Shown here in pieces: positions 6,820 through 15,009 of a stretch of DNA of 64,000 bases. Location: the IMG/VR virus record IMGVR_UViG_3300033977_000049, positions 1-64,000 of that record. One strand, given 5' to 3'. The notes beneath the pieces were generated by a model. That model worked only from the letters and a program-made list of their open reading frames with translations. It did not search any database and had not been told where the DNA came from. Source of the stretch: a virus. A program made the translations under genes and the position numbers. Positions within the stretch are counted from its first letter, which is position 1. Each line of letters starts with the position of its first letter.

Positions 6820-8743
6820 AAGGCATCCGTCCGTTATCCGGTTATATGCTTCTATTTTGGGTCAGCAATTACAGAAGGAAGGCCCAAATTATGTGGCATT
6901 ATGCCCAATGCACCCGGATAAGTCTACTAAATCTTTTAAAATCAAAGTCGGGCCGGAAGATAGGAATTACTGGCATTGCTTTGGTACTTGTAGCCGTGGA
7001 GGGGATATATTTGATTTATTGATGCTTATCAAACCGGATAGATTTAAAAGTTATAGCGATGCGGTTTCTTTTGTTAGGGAATATGTGGAAAAGAATGCCA
7101 CTAGTTGGGATAAAGATAAAGACAAGGTTGATGCTATTTTTAAGCCCCTATCAGAAGAGAAAAAAGAATATCGAAAAATTGATCTAAAGTGGTATCTCGA
7201 TCATTATGTCGCTAATCTTATGAATAGTTCAGAAGCTCAAGAATGGCTTATGCGGGAGCGCGGCATAACTCTAGAAACAGCCGTTCGTTTAAATCTAGGC
7301 TACATTAAAAATCTGGGAGAAAAGTTGGGTCAGGATTTAGCCGATAAAGGTTGGATTTCTCTTCCCTATATTGACAATGAACAAGTGATTCTTTTAAAAT
7401 ACCGCAGCATGGCGAAAAAAGATTACAGACGTTTTCCCGGTATGGAAACTACCTTATTTAATCTACCCACCATTGATGCCTTTGACAGTCTTTATACCTG
7501 TGAGGGGGAGTTCGACGCCAGTATTTTAGAACAAGCTGGATTCCATGCTATCTCTTTACCAGCAGGAACTAATTCTAAATATAAATCAGTAATTACTTCC
7601 GAAATGCGTGATCGTATTATGGAGGCCAATGAAATTATTTTAGCAGGAGATAACGATCCCACTGGCATAGGAACAATGGATAAGTTGTGGAATGAATTAG
7701 ATGATTGTAAAAAAGTTCGTCGGCTTGTATGGCCGGAAGGATGTAAAGATGCTAATGCTACTTTTCTTACAAAATGTAAGGGAGATGTGCAAGAATTTAA
7801 AAAATTAGTTGAAGAATTGTCTGCGGCATCTAGGTTATACGTCATGAAAAATGTATATTCTCTACAGCAGGCAATGCTCTTATCGGGACGTACCAATCTG
7901 GCAGATGATCCTCGACGCTTACGCTTTCCATGGCCCAGCGTAGATAATATGGCAATTCTTTTACCTGGATCGGTGATGGCCTTTTCAGCTACACAGACAA
8001 AACAGGGTAAGAGTACATTTATTTTACAATCTACTTTAAATCAAGCTATGCAATATAAAGAGGTGATCTTAAATTATCAATGCGAACTAACTAGAGATGA
8101 GCTAGCCTGTATAGCGACTTCCCATCTTCTTCAGCGCAATCGCAATCACTTAACGCATGAAGATTATATTGAGGCATCAAAATTAATTGCTGGTATACAA
8201 TATTATATTGGCCGAGATGAAACATTACGAACCATTACACCGGTCTTGGATTTAATCGAGGCAGCTATTAAACGCCTGGGGGCTACGGTTGTAGTCTTAG
8301 ATCATTTTCATTTTGTTTGTCGCAATGTTGATAATCAAATACAGGAGGAGGAAAATGCCTTCCAAAGAATAAAACAAATGGCCGGTAAATATAAGATTAA
8401 ATTTATTGTGATTGGACAGCCCCGCAAAGCCCGACAATCCGAAAAGGGTAAGATGATTCATATCACAGATTTAAAGGGATCGGAAGTCTTTGGTTCGGAC
8501 AGCGATGCTATATTTATTCTCCATCGAGATTTAATTGTTAATTCAGACCCCGATAATCCCCCGGTAGACGATTATGAGCCGGATACTAAAATAGTGCTAT
8601 TAGCGGCTCGGTCTAAGGGGGATGGGGCAACTGAAGCTCGACTTTATTATACTGGTACTTTGGCCACTTTTAGGGAAATGGATGAAATGACTTTTAAAGA
8701 TAAAGGAGATGCGATTCAGGATAACGTACAATCTGAATTATAA
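6794..8743 (+). CDS. Primase-helicase fusion
   Basis: Numbering is from the ATG at 6794 (MQPDKDFLKR); the frame stays open upstream to 6683, but that part lies inside the previous gene. A zinc-binding primase module comes first (C37, H40, C62, C66). A Toprim fold follows, with EGEFDAS near 237 and GDNDPTG near 285. The C-terminal RecA-like helicase domain has a variant Walker A (ATQTKQGKST), Walker B-like VVVLDHFHF, and the DnaB-type QPRKAR...DLKGS region. It would unwind DNA at the fork and lay down primers, like T7 gp4. Confidence 0.92.
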   Translation: MQPDKDFLKRHPSVIRLYASILGQQLQKEGPNYVALCPMHPDKSTKSFKIKVGPEDRNYWHCFGTCSRGGDIFDLLMLIKPDRFKSYSDAVSFVREYVEKNATSWDKDKDKVDAIFKPLSEEKKEYRKIDLKWYLDHYVANLMNSSEAQEWLMRERGITLETAVRLNLGYIKNLGEKLGQDLADKGWISLPYIDNEQVILLKYRSMAKKDYRRFPGMETTLFNLPTIDAFDSLYTCEGEFDASILEQAGFHAISLPAGTNSKYKSVITSEMRDRIMEANEIILAGDNDPTGIGTMDKLWNELDDCKKVRRLVWPEGCKDANATFLTKCKGDVQEFKKLVEELSAASRLYVMKNVYSLQQAMLLSGRTNLADDPRRLRFPWPSVDNMAILLPGSVMAFSATQTKQGKSTFILQSTLNQAMQYKEVILNYQCELTRDELACIATSHLLQRNRNHLTHEDYIEASKLIAGIQYYIGRDETLRTITPVLDLIEAAIKRLGATVVVLDHFHFVCRNVDNQIQEEENAFQRIKQMAGKYKIKFIVIGQPRKARQSEKGKMIHITDLKGSEVFGSDSDAIFILHRDLIVNSDPDNPPVDDYEPDTKIVLLAARSKGDGATEARLYYTGTLATFREMDEMTFKDKGDAIQDNVQSEL

Positions 8744-8749
8744 AGTATC

Positions 8750-8790
8750 GAAATTTGTGGGAATCATGGTATTATAATGGTGGAGGATGT
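8750..8790 (+). promoter_or_regulatory. Candidate promoter with ribosome binding site before the clamp gene
   Basis: This 49-base gap is one of few real gaps in the rightward arm. It contains TATAAT at 8773-8778 and, directly after it, GGTGGAGGATG, which supplies the Shine-Dalgarno for the clamp gene. No good -35 box is seen. The TATAAT-to-GTGGAGGA layout recurs at 47761 and, with a slightly longer spacer, before the intron endonuclease gene on the minus strand. Confidence 0.4.
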
Positions 8791-8792
8791 AG

Positions 8793-9866
8793 ATGACATT
8801 AAGTGAGCAGGATCTTAATACGCTAAAAAGATTGGTAACCGTGCTCTATAATGCCACCAAATCATATAGGAATTCTCAAATCACTTTTAATGCTAAAGTG
8901 GAAACTTTACATGCGGCTGATTATGGAATCGATATCGTAACCCCATTTCCGTTTTCCGGAATCGATCCTGCTATATTGTTTCGGGTAAACGCAAAAGCTT
9001 TGCGCGATGTTTTGGTGGAATTCGATAAAGAAATAGAGTTTAAGCCAGAAGAAAATTTTCTTTATATAGAAAGGGAATCTGCCAAGATTAAAATTCCTAT
9101 TCAGAAAGTTAAAATTATTCCTGATATGCCTGTATTAGAGGGAATATTAGGCCTACAGTGTCCTGGTAAACAACTTTGTGAGCTTTTGGATTATGCGTTA
9201 ATGATTGAATTGAATTTAGGATATCCCGACATTCAAATCGAATTAAATAAAAGTCAATTACGGGTCTTTTCTACCGATGGACGCTGTTTAGTTATGGCAC
9301 AACAAAAATTAGAATCTGACCATCCCCCTGATCCATATACGATTTTAATCGGAAGACATGCGGCAGAAGTAGTGCAAATGGTCGGATCTAAATTAAAAGA
9401 TATCATAATCTTTGCTAATGAAAATACTTTAGCTTTTGATTTAGGAAATATCCGTCTATATGCTCGTCCTAGTAGTCGTAAATTTCCTGATTACGGAGGT
9501 TTTATGGATTTTCCATATAGGAATTCTTATTATATTGCACCGTCAAATATTAAAAAGGCTTTAAAGATTTTGGCAACAGTTATAGAAGATGAAAAGGGAA
9601 CTACAGTAATATGGAGATTCTCAGGGGATAAATTAACCCTATCAGTGAATGATGAACAAGCAAATAATACCATCGAGATAACTCCCATAACGTATGATCC
9701 CGCCTTTGGCGGATCAGATGAAACAGTAAAGCTTGGATATGCTTATCTTAAAAAAATATTTGATATTTTTCATGATACGGTCATGGTTAAAATTCACACG
9801 GATGATGGGAAGCCAGTGCAGTTTGAATGTAATAATGTTAGGGTTACATTGGCGCAAAAGGTATAA
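8793..9866 (+). CDS. DNA polymerase sliding clamp (DnaN-like)
   Basis: The protein has 357 residues, close to the usual length for a bacterial beta clamp (about 366). FSTDGRCLVMAQ matches the conserved TDGHRLA region of the second domain. Regularly spaced beta strands follow throughout, and the C terminus PVQFECNNVRVTLAQKV resembles the final strand. It would tether the replicative polymerase to DNA as a dimeric ring. The phage polymerase itself is not in this window. Confidence 0.85.
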   Translation: MTLSEQDLNTLKRLVTVLYNATKSYRNSQITFNAKVETLHAADYGIDIVTPFPFSGIDPAILFRVNAKALRDVLVEFDKEIEFKPEENFLYIERESAKIKIPIQKVKIIPDMPVLEGILGLQCPGKQLCELLDYALMIELNLGYPDIQIELNKSQLRVFSTDGRCLVMAQQKLESDHPPDPYTILIGRHAAEVVQMVGSKLKDIIIFANENTLAFDLGNIRLYARPSSRKFPDYGGFMDFPYRNSYYIAPSNIKKALKILATVIEDEKGTTVIWRFSGDKLTLSVNDEQANNTIEITPITYDPAFGGSDETVKLGYAYLKKIFDIFHDTVMVKIHTDDGKPVQFECNNVRVTLAQKV

Positions 9867-9874
9867 GGATTTCA

Positions 9875-10519
9875 ATGACTGTTGACCCAAATAATATACC
9901 GCTGAAAATGACACGAGAAGAATTGGAATATTGGATTCTCTTTGCTATTTGTGTTGCTAATAAACCAGCAAGCGTGACATCTCAAAAGATGAATCAATTC
10001 ATGGCGCTATCTGAAAAATCGATGCCATTTGAAAAAGTTCAAGACATGTTAGATCATAATAATCTTGATTATTGTTTGCGTTTAGTAAAATTCGGTCAAT
10101 ATAAGCGTATTAATAAAGCATTTATAGAAGCTATTAAATTAGATTTAATAAAATTAGAACAAGCTGAGCCGCCTGAAGCTCTTCAAATGCTTATTAATAT
10201 TTCGGGTATAGGTACTAAAACGGCCCGTATGATTTTAATGTATGCCTTTCCAGCGCATGCAGATCTATGGGTTCCGCTGGATACGCATATTCTTAAATTT
10301 TTACGCAAACAGGGTTATGTTACACCGGCGCACACTCCCCCTGCCGGTATTATCTATAACATTCTTCAAGATGCATTTCGCCGTGAAGCTCAAAAGCGAA
10401 ATATGACCATGCGGGAATTGGATACTAAAGTTTGGTTATCTTATGCAGAGAATAAGGGGGATCTTTCCTGGGATATACAAGCGGAGCAAAATAATGGACG
10501 AACAATTAGCCAAAACTGA
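9875..10519 (+). CDS. Endonuclease III-like DNA glycosylase/lyase (HhH-GPD)
   Basis: The helix-hairpin-helix NISGIGTKTARMIL (108-121) is followed by PLDTHIL (134-140). K115 is in the position of the catalytic lysine of endonuclease III and D136 in the position of its catalytic aspartate, so both base removal and strand cleavage are possible. The C-terminal cysteine loop for an iron-sulfur cluster is missing. It would excise damaged or modified bases. It follows the clamp gene by eight bases and overlaps the next gene. Confidence 0.8.
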   Translation: MTVDPNNIPLKMTREELEYWILFAICVANKPASVTSQKMNQFMALSEKSMPFEKVQDMLDHNNLDYCLRLVKFGQYKRINKAFIEAIKLDLIKLEQAEPPEALQMLINISGIGTKTARMILMYAFPAHADLWVPLDTHILKFLRKQGYVTPAHTPPAGIIYNILQDAFRREAQKRNMTMRELDTKVWLSYAENKGDLSWDIQAEQNNGRTISQN

Positions 10520-11195
10520 AAAATTAGAAAAATTTATATTTACCCCATCTGATAAAAAGCGGGCGGGAGAATTAAAAAAGGAAATCGATGATACTGTAGT
10601 GCGGATTGCAGATGGGTATATTGCAGTCCACCAGGGATTCGTCCGGCTTGGGGCTTTGGTTTTAGAAGTAGAACAGAAGAAATTTTGGTATTTGTGGGGG
10701 TCTACTTCTTATCATAATTATATTTATGATTTGGGCAAGAAAATTCTTAAGGGGCATACGCAGATCTATAATGCGGTTAGCGTTGCGAGACATTTACTTC
10801 CTCATGTGAATGAAAAAGATTTAGAAGATATGGGTATCACAAATGCGAATGCCCTTGCTAGAGTGGTAAGGATAACCGGTCAAGCGCCTTCAGAAGGTAT
10901 TGTAGAAGCTGGGAAAGCGATGACGCTTCCCGAATATCGCGCTGCTCTTGAAAAAGAATTCAAAGTAATTGATACTAAGCCTGGTGAAAAATATCGAGAC
11001 TTGGGAGGTTTCTGGTGTACAGATGAAGAATGGGAAACGATTCAGCAGGCATTAAGAATTTTAAAAGTGCAGATGATTAAATCAGGGGAAGTCACAAAAG
11101 ATAGTAACGAACAATATATTTTTAAGATTTCTATATTGCATATGGCAGAGGAAATTATAGGAACCTATTCAGAGGAGGAATCAAATGATCGTTAA
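10494..11195 (+). CDS. Hypothetical protein, possibly DNA-binding, 233 aa
   Basis: I chose the ATG at 10494 (MDEQLAKTEK) because GCGGAG precedes it; the frame is open upstream within the glycosylase gene. It has a charged helical N terminus and a segment around 75-100 (QIYNAVSVARHLLPHV) that resembles helical DNA-binding regions of phage ParB- or DUF3102-like proteins. That likeness is weak. It overlaps the next gene by 11 bases. Confidence 0.55.
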   Translation: MDEQLAKTEKLEKFIFTPSDKKRAGELKKEIDDTVVRIADGYIAVHQGFVRLGALVLEVEQKKFWYLWGSTSYHNYIYDLGKKILKGHTQIYNAVSVARHLLPHVNEKDLEDMGITNANALARVVRITGQAPSEGIVEAGKAMTLPEYRAALEKEFKVIDTKPGEKYRDLGGFWCTDEEWETIQQALRILKVQMIKSGEVTKDSNEQYIFKISILHMAEEIIGTYSEEESNDR

Positions 11196-11409
11196 AATAA
11201 CCCTTAAATATACTTCATTAGGTTTGGGATCTGTTTATCAATATCCTCTTGAGCGAGTATTCTTGGATGTAAAAAAGATTTCTTTTTCTCCTAGATTTGT
11301 GGTAGTGAAATTGGAATCGGGTGCAACGCATTCATTTCCTATAAATGAAATTCTTGAAATAACTAGAAAAGAAGGAAGTGCTTCCCGTGGACCGGAAATA
11401 AAAGTATAA
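11185..11409 (+). CDS. Hypothetical protein, 74 aa
   Basis: A strong GAGGAGGAATCAA precedes the start, inside the end of the upstream gene, which indicates coupling. The small product looks all-beta (alternating hydrophobic strands such as RFVVVKLESG). No family recognised. Confidence 0.6.
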   Translation: MIVKITLKYTSLGLGSVYQYPLERVFLDVKKISFSPRFVVVKLESGATHSFPINEILEITRKEGSASRGPEIKV

Positions 11410-11415
11410 TTTAAA

Positions 11416-11787
11416 ATGAAAGCAATTGCTTATGTGGAATTAAAAGACGGTCAGCCGATTCGGATTTTTCGTACCGTAAAATCGGCTATGGCATATTCTG
11501 CCAAGATAGTTACGCATCCTGAATTAAAAAACCGGCAGGTTGTGCCGATGGCAAGGATGGATGCGGTTAGAGCGATTAGGAATAAAATATTTGAAATGCA
11601 AGGCCATCGCTGCTTATGGTGCGGAGAATGGCTGGCCAAGGATACAGCGCAGATGCATGAACAGCAGCCGCGTGGGGAAGGCGGCGAAATTAGCTTGGAA
11701 AATTCGATTGTGCTTTGCTATGATTGCCATCAGGGAAGAAAAGATAGTGCCCATGGGAATCGAAGATTACATTTTGGAGGTAAATAA
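11416..11787 (+). CDS. HNH endonuclease, small
   Basis: The C-terminal half has the HNH layout: HRCLWCG supplies the first zinc pair, MHEQQPRGEGGEISLENSIVL the His and Asn of the motif, and CYDCHQGR the second zinc pair. The N-terminal 50 residues are not recognised. It may cut DNA as a free-standing homing enzyme, or act in packaging or repair. It is different in type from the endonuclease VII homologues elsewhere in the window. Confidence 0.82.
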   Translation: MKAIAYVELKDGQPIRIFRTVKSAMAYSAKIVTHPELKNRQVVPMARMDAVRAIRNKIFEMQGHRCLWCGEWLAKDTAQMHEQQPRGEGGEISLENSIVLCYDCHQGRKDSAHGNRRLHFGGK

Positions 11788-11969
11788 TGTGGATTAGATT
11801 AACAATGCCCAATGATAAAAGTATCTATGTAAATTCAGAAGCTATGGATTTTATTCGACTCCCCTTAGCTGTAGAAAATGGGGAATGTGTCATTGGATTT
11901 GCATCTGGACATATACAAGCATTTAAAGAATCCTTTACTGAGGTTATATCTAAAATCATCAAGGAATAA
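11787..11969 (+). CDS. Hypothetical protein, 60 aa
   Basis: The start overlaps the stop of the HNH gene (TAATG), with GGAGG just upstream. The product starts MWIRLTMPNDKSIYVNSEAM and is predicted beta-rich with a C-terminal helix. Function unknown. Confidence 0.6.
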   Translation: MWIRLTMPNDKSIYVNSEAMDFIRLPLAVENGECVIGFASGHIQAFKESFTEVISKIIKE

Positions 11970-11972
11970 AAT

Positions 11973-12557
11973 ATGGGAACCACGAGTCAAACCAAAATCA
12001 CTGTTACCTGTGACAATCCTAAATGCGATGCGGTTGTGGAATGGGTTGCGGAAGAAGTAGAACAAAATGAAGAGGCTGTTCCGGAAGCCTTTTTCCGGAT
12101 TTTAAAATTAACTCGAAGTTATATTGATCCGGCTTCTGGCGAAAAATTAAATCTTTGTTTTTGTTCGGCGCATTGTTTAATTAAATGGCTTCAAAGTTGT
12201 TATAAGCCCTCTATTTCTCCGCGTGAAAAGACTCGGCAGATGCAGGGCAATAAGGATATTTCCAAGGCTGAAAGTGCTTGCAAGGCAACTGGTGTTATCG
12301 ACACCATTCCGCCCCCGCTACCGGAGGGGATAATATTATCCCCTCCGCATTTTCTGCAAGGCGAAGAGAAAATAGTTCGGGCTGAGGAGGTCGATAAAAA
12401 AGCGGTCAACGTAGTTCCAGCCCCGATACCGGAGGGAATGGTATTATTCCCTCCGTATCCTCTTGCTCCAAAACAAGCAGAAGATGCTGCGGCAATGCAA
12501 GCGGATAATGTAACACCCTTGGAAAGTATTGAAAATGAAAACATTAATCCATCATAG
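11973..12557 (+). CDS. Zinc-finger hypothetical protein with duplicated proline-rich segment
   Basis: The N-terminal part contains cysteine pairs (CDNPKC near 13-18, and CFCSAHC near 53-59) that could bind one zinc ion. The C-terminal half holds two copies of a proline-rich unit, PPPLPEGIILSPPH and PAPIPEGMVLFPPY. Each copy encodes a 26-base palindrome (see the repeat entries). Residues 80-194 are otherwise acidic and probably disordered. Function unknown. Confidence 0.6.
   Translation: MGTTSQTKITVTCDNPKCDAVVEWVAEEVEQNEEAVPEAFFRILKLTRSYIDPASGEKLNLCFCSAHCLIKWLQSCYKPSISPREKTRQMQGNKDISKAESACKATGVIDTIPPPLPEGIILSPPHFLQGEEKIVRAEEVDKKAVNVVPAPIPEGMVLFPPYPLAPKQAEDAAAMQADNVTPLESIENENINPS
12322..12347 (+). 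repeat. Perfect 26-base palindrome inside a coding region, copy 1
   Basis: The left arm CGGAGGGGATAAT (12322-12334) is followed without a loop by its exact reverse complement (12335-12347). It is in frame within the zinc-finger gene. A sister copy lies 108 bases downstream with matching changes in both arms. The run after the stem (CATTTTCT) is too weak to call a terminator. Confidence 0.7.
12430..12455 (+). repeat. Diverged 26-base palindrome, copy 2
   Basis: The left arm CGGAGGGAATGGT (12430-12442) faces ATTATTCCCTCCG (12443-12455). Compared with copy 1, a G-C pair is replaced by an A-T pair on both sides, and two further changes keep G-U pairing in RNA. The whole 13-pair stem therefore stays intact at the RNA level. 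Confidence 0.65.
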
Positions 12558-12565
12558 GAGGAAAA

Positions 12566-12946
12566 ATGTGGATTTATGAACAAGCTACCGGTCGTCTATT
12601 AACTCCCGATATAAGCCATATAGCTACCGGTTATGCAGGTGGTAATGAAGGAAAAAATCCTGAAGGCAAAAATAATCCAGATATGCAATGTATTCCAGAT
12701 GTGGGGCCATTGCCACGCGGTATTTATTATATGCAGGAACCAGTGGAGCATCGCTTAGGGTTATTCGCAATACCATTATTGCCAGATAAAAATAATGATA
12801 TGTGCGGACGCGGAGGATTTTATTGCCATGGTGATAAAATTTCTGATCCGGGAAACGGATCAGAAGGATGTATTGTGATGCCAAATGAAATCCGTCATAA
12901 GATGTGGGATTCCATAGATCATGTTATAGCAGTGGTACATGGATAA
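12566..12946 (+). CDS. DUF2778 (tlde1-like) peptidoglycan-active protein
   Basis: The 126-residue protein shows the DUF2778 pattern: TGYAGGNEGKNPEGKNNPDM, then VGPLPRGIYYM, then a catalytic H88 in FYCHGD and C102 in SEGCIVM. This is the His-Cys site of L,D-transpeptidase-like folds, which cut or rearrange cell-wall cross-links. Its overlap with the SleB-type hydrolase gene suggests a joint role in lysis. No signal peptide is present, so a holin or similar protein would be needed for export. Confidence 0.82.
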   Translation: MWIYEQATGRLLTPDISHIATGYAGGNEGKNPEGKNNPDMQCIPDVGPLPRGIYYMQEPVEHRLGLFAIPLLPDKNNDMCGRGGFYCHGDKISDPGNGSEGCIVMPNEIRHKMWDSIDHVIAVVHG

Positions 12947-13406
12947 AAATATGGATGAAGATCTTCAAAGAGAATATTTAAGTCCGGCTGGATACTTGCT
13001 TTATTTAGCATGTACTTTAGCCTGGAGGGAAGAAAGAAGTAATGGATTAAATGGAATGATGGGAGTATTGTTTGTGCTTCGCAATCGGGTGAAGAAAGAA
13101 TTTTTCGGTGGATCGCTCTATAAAAATATTATTCAGCACGGTCAATTTTCCAGCATGACGATTGTGGGAGATTCCCAGACTGTTGCATATCCTGATCCCG
13201 CTGATCCGACATTCCAAAAATTAATGTCTATGGCCCCTTCGATTCTTAGTGGGGCTAATGAAGGTGATATTACGGCGGGGGCTTTATATTATGCCGATCT
13301 TGGAAGCCCTGCATATGTTAAGGGCGGATGGTTTGATAAGACGATAGTGAATTCTAGCCAACATGAAAGAACAGCGGCAATCGGCAGCACCTTATATTTT
13401 AACTAG
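12939..13406 (+). CDS. SleB-family cell wall hydrolase (candidate endolysin)
   Basis: The 155-residue protein has the SleB/Hydrolase_2 layout: a catalytic glutamate region LAWREERSNG (E31 or E32), the helix VLFVLRNRV, GQFSSM, and the C-terminal GALYYADLGSPAYV and TAAIGSTLYF. Family members are lytic transglycosylases or amidases acting on peptidoglycan. It overlaps the DUF2778 gene and precedes a secreted protease, together forming a lysis-type block. Confidence 0.85.
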   Translation: MDKNMDEDLQREYLSPAGYLLYLACTLAWREERSNGLNGMMGVLFVLRNRVKKEFFGGSLYKNIIQHGQFSSMTIVGDSQTVAYPDPADPTFQKLMSMAPSILSGANEGDITAGALYYADLGSPAYVKGGWFDKTIVNSSQHERTAAIGSTLYFN

Positions 13407-13415
13407 GAGAATGAA

Positions 13416-14213
13416 ATGAAATTGTTATTGGCTTTAATTTTGGCTGTATTATCTGCACCATTGCTTTTGGCACAAACTCTTTCCCAGGCGGAGAAGGATT
13501 ATGTCAACAATACATTGTACCCCGCGACAGCGTTATTATATGTGCAAAACTCGGAAGGTTCCATGGACATGCGATGCACAAGCACGGCCATAGCAGAAGA
13601 TGATAAAAGTTATACATTTGTCAGCGCAAGCCACTGTGGATGCGTAGAAGATACAGTGAAAAATCTTGTGACTCCAGAAAAAACTTTTTTCTTTATAGCG
13701 CCGGATTCCAGTAAAGATAAAATTTACCTTCGAGCAACTGTTGTGGGATGCGGATTCCGCCATCGTGGTGATGATTTTTTATTGCTCACTATAGGTAAGA
13801 CTGTACATTTCCCTATTGTACCGCTTGGTAAAGATCCCAAATTACTTGATGCATTTATTAATATAGGGGGGCCGCTAGGATTAGGACGACAAGTTTTTCT
13901 TGGTTCGGTTAGTGCTCCGAAGGTAGATAGACCTATAATAGAGGGTGATATAAATTGGGAAGGGGCTGTATTAATTCAGGAATTTGGTGTAAATGGCGGA
14001 TCTAGCGGATCAAGTGTTATATGTCTCGATCAGCATGCTGTGTGCGCGTGTATAGTGGGTAGCGTTGGAGAGACTACTATAATCGGAATGCCAGTTTCCA
14101 GATTAATTAAATTTAAGGCTGATTTAGAGGCTGGAAAATACCGCTGGTATAATTCAAATCCCGATTTGCCTGCAAAAATCATTGTAGAAGGAGAGAGCGG
14201 AAAGAAAGACTAA
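13416..14213 (+). CDS. Secreted trypsin-like serine protease
   Basis: Residues 1-20 form a clear signal peptide (hydrophobic, ending LLLAQ). The chymotrypsin-fold triad is visible: H73 in SASHCG, D120 in GDDFLLL, and S197 in GGSSGSS. Several cysteines (54, 74, 76, 112) could form disulfides outside the cytoplasm. A phage-encoded exported protease may attack envelope proteins late in infection or modify the cell surface. It lies just downstream of two wall-active genes, with AGGAGAATGAA before the start. Confidence 0.85.
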   Translation: MKLLLALILAVLSAPLLLAQTLSQAEKDYVNNTLYPATALLYVQNSEGSMDMRCTSTAIAEDDKSYTFVSASHCGCVEDTVKNLVTPEKTFFFIAPDSSKDKIYLRATVVGCGFRHRGDDFLLLTIGKTVHFPIVPLGKDPKLLDAFINIGGPLGLGRQVFLGSVSAPKVDRPIIEGDINWEGAVLIQEFGVNGGSSGSSVICLDQHAVCACIVGSVGETTIIGMPVSRLIKFKADLEAGKYRWYNSNPDLPAKIIVEGESGKKD

Positions 14214-14221
14214 GGTGATAC

Positions 14222-14557
14222 ATGTTATATGCATTTACTGCAATTACGCTGGCTTTACTAATCTTATTAGTGGGTGGGGGCACCGTGGCTATCGTGGCCC
14301 TCTGGTCTTCTTCCAGAACTTATCGACAAATAGCAGAACAATTAAAAGAGGAAGGATTGCGCTTGGCTGCTCAACTTGCAGAGCGCGACCTTCACTGCCA
14401 AGCGGTGGCAAAAGCTTTAGAAATAGAACGCAATGTCTTCCAGGAATTTATTAAGAAGCCTATTATTGCCGCTCTTAGTACAGAACAATTTCAAATTTTG
14501 GTTCGGGAAATTAAGTCGGGATTAAAGTACGATAAAGATAAGGAATTATTGAATTAA
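14222..14557 (+). CDS. Single-pass membrane protein with coiled coil
   Basis: Residues 3-27 form one transmembrane helix and about 33-75 a charged coiled coil (QIAEQLKEEGLRLAAQLAER). That layout is typical of inner-membrane spanins and of phage Rz-like proteins. No outer-membrane lipoprotein partner was found nested or downstream. The ATG at 14222 is preceded by AAGGTGAT. A lysis role is an inference from the layout and neighbours. Confidence 0.6.
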   Translation: MLYAFTAITLALLILLVGGGTVAIVALWSSSRTYRQIAEQLKEEGLRLAAQLAERDLHCQAVAKALEIERNVFQEFIKKPIIAALSTEQFQILVREIKSGLKYDKDKELLN

Positions 14558-15009
14558 TGAACATAAAAGCGATTAACGCTCGCCTTGAAAAATCTTATGG
14601 CATAACCCTGGACGAATATAATCAACTGTTGAAAAGCCAGGATGGGGTGTGTGCAATTTGCAAACGTCCGCCAAAGAAAAATATGCTTAGCGTGGACCAT
14701 GACCATAAATTTAATAAAATCAAGGGCTTTGTGGCAAAATACGGCGTAAAATATGAGGCCATCCCAACCGGAAAGTTTTGGGAATTTATCAAATTAACTC
14801 CCAATAAAGGTATTATTGGGGCCACAAGAAAAGAAGCTCTGGAAAAATTTAGGGCATTTTTCAAAAGAAGATCAATAAGAGGTTTGTTATGTATGAGATG
14901 CAATCGTTCTCTACAAATGATGTGCGATGATCCTGTCAGATTAAGGAGAGCGGCTGATTATTTAGAGCTATTTAATTTGTCCGTAAAGCGGACGGATACA
15001 ATACAATGA
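14557..15009 (+). CDS. Endonuclease VII-like HNH nuclease
   Basis: YGITLDEYNQLLKSQDGVCAIC (from residue 14) and SVDHDH, then RGLLCMRCNRSL, are the hallmark of the recombination endonuclease VII family. These enzymes resolve branched DNA or act as homing enzymes. About 45 residues are inserted between the HDH part and the second zinc pair, which makes the protein longer than its relatives. The start overlaps the last base of the previous gene. Two more homologues occur at 47783 and 61031. Confidence 0.82.
   Translation: MNIKAINARLEKSYGITLDEYNQLLKSQDGVCAICKRPPKKNMLSVDHDHKFNKIKGFVAKYGVKYEAIPTGKFWEFIKLTPNKGIIGATRKEALEKFRAFFKRRSIRGLLCMRCNRSLQMMCDDPVRLRRAADYLELFNLSVKRTDTIQ

Noticed and set aside
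11540-11797. 85-residue frame overlapping the HNH gene
   Set aside because: It is out of frame with the HNH zinc pairs and has no own motif; the HNH frame explains the region.
14215-14454. 79-residue frame overlapping the membrane/coiled-coil gene
   Set aside because: The 14222 frame has the better ribosome site and a clear membrane helix plus coiled coil.
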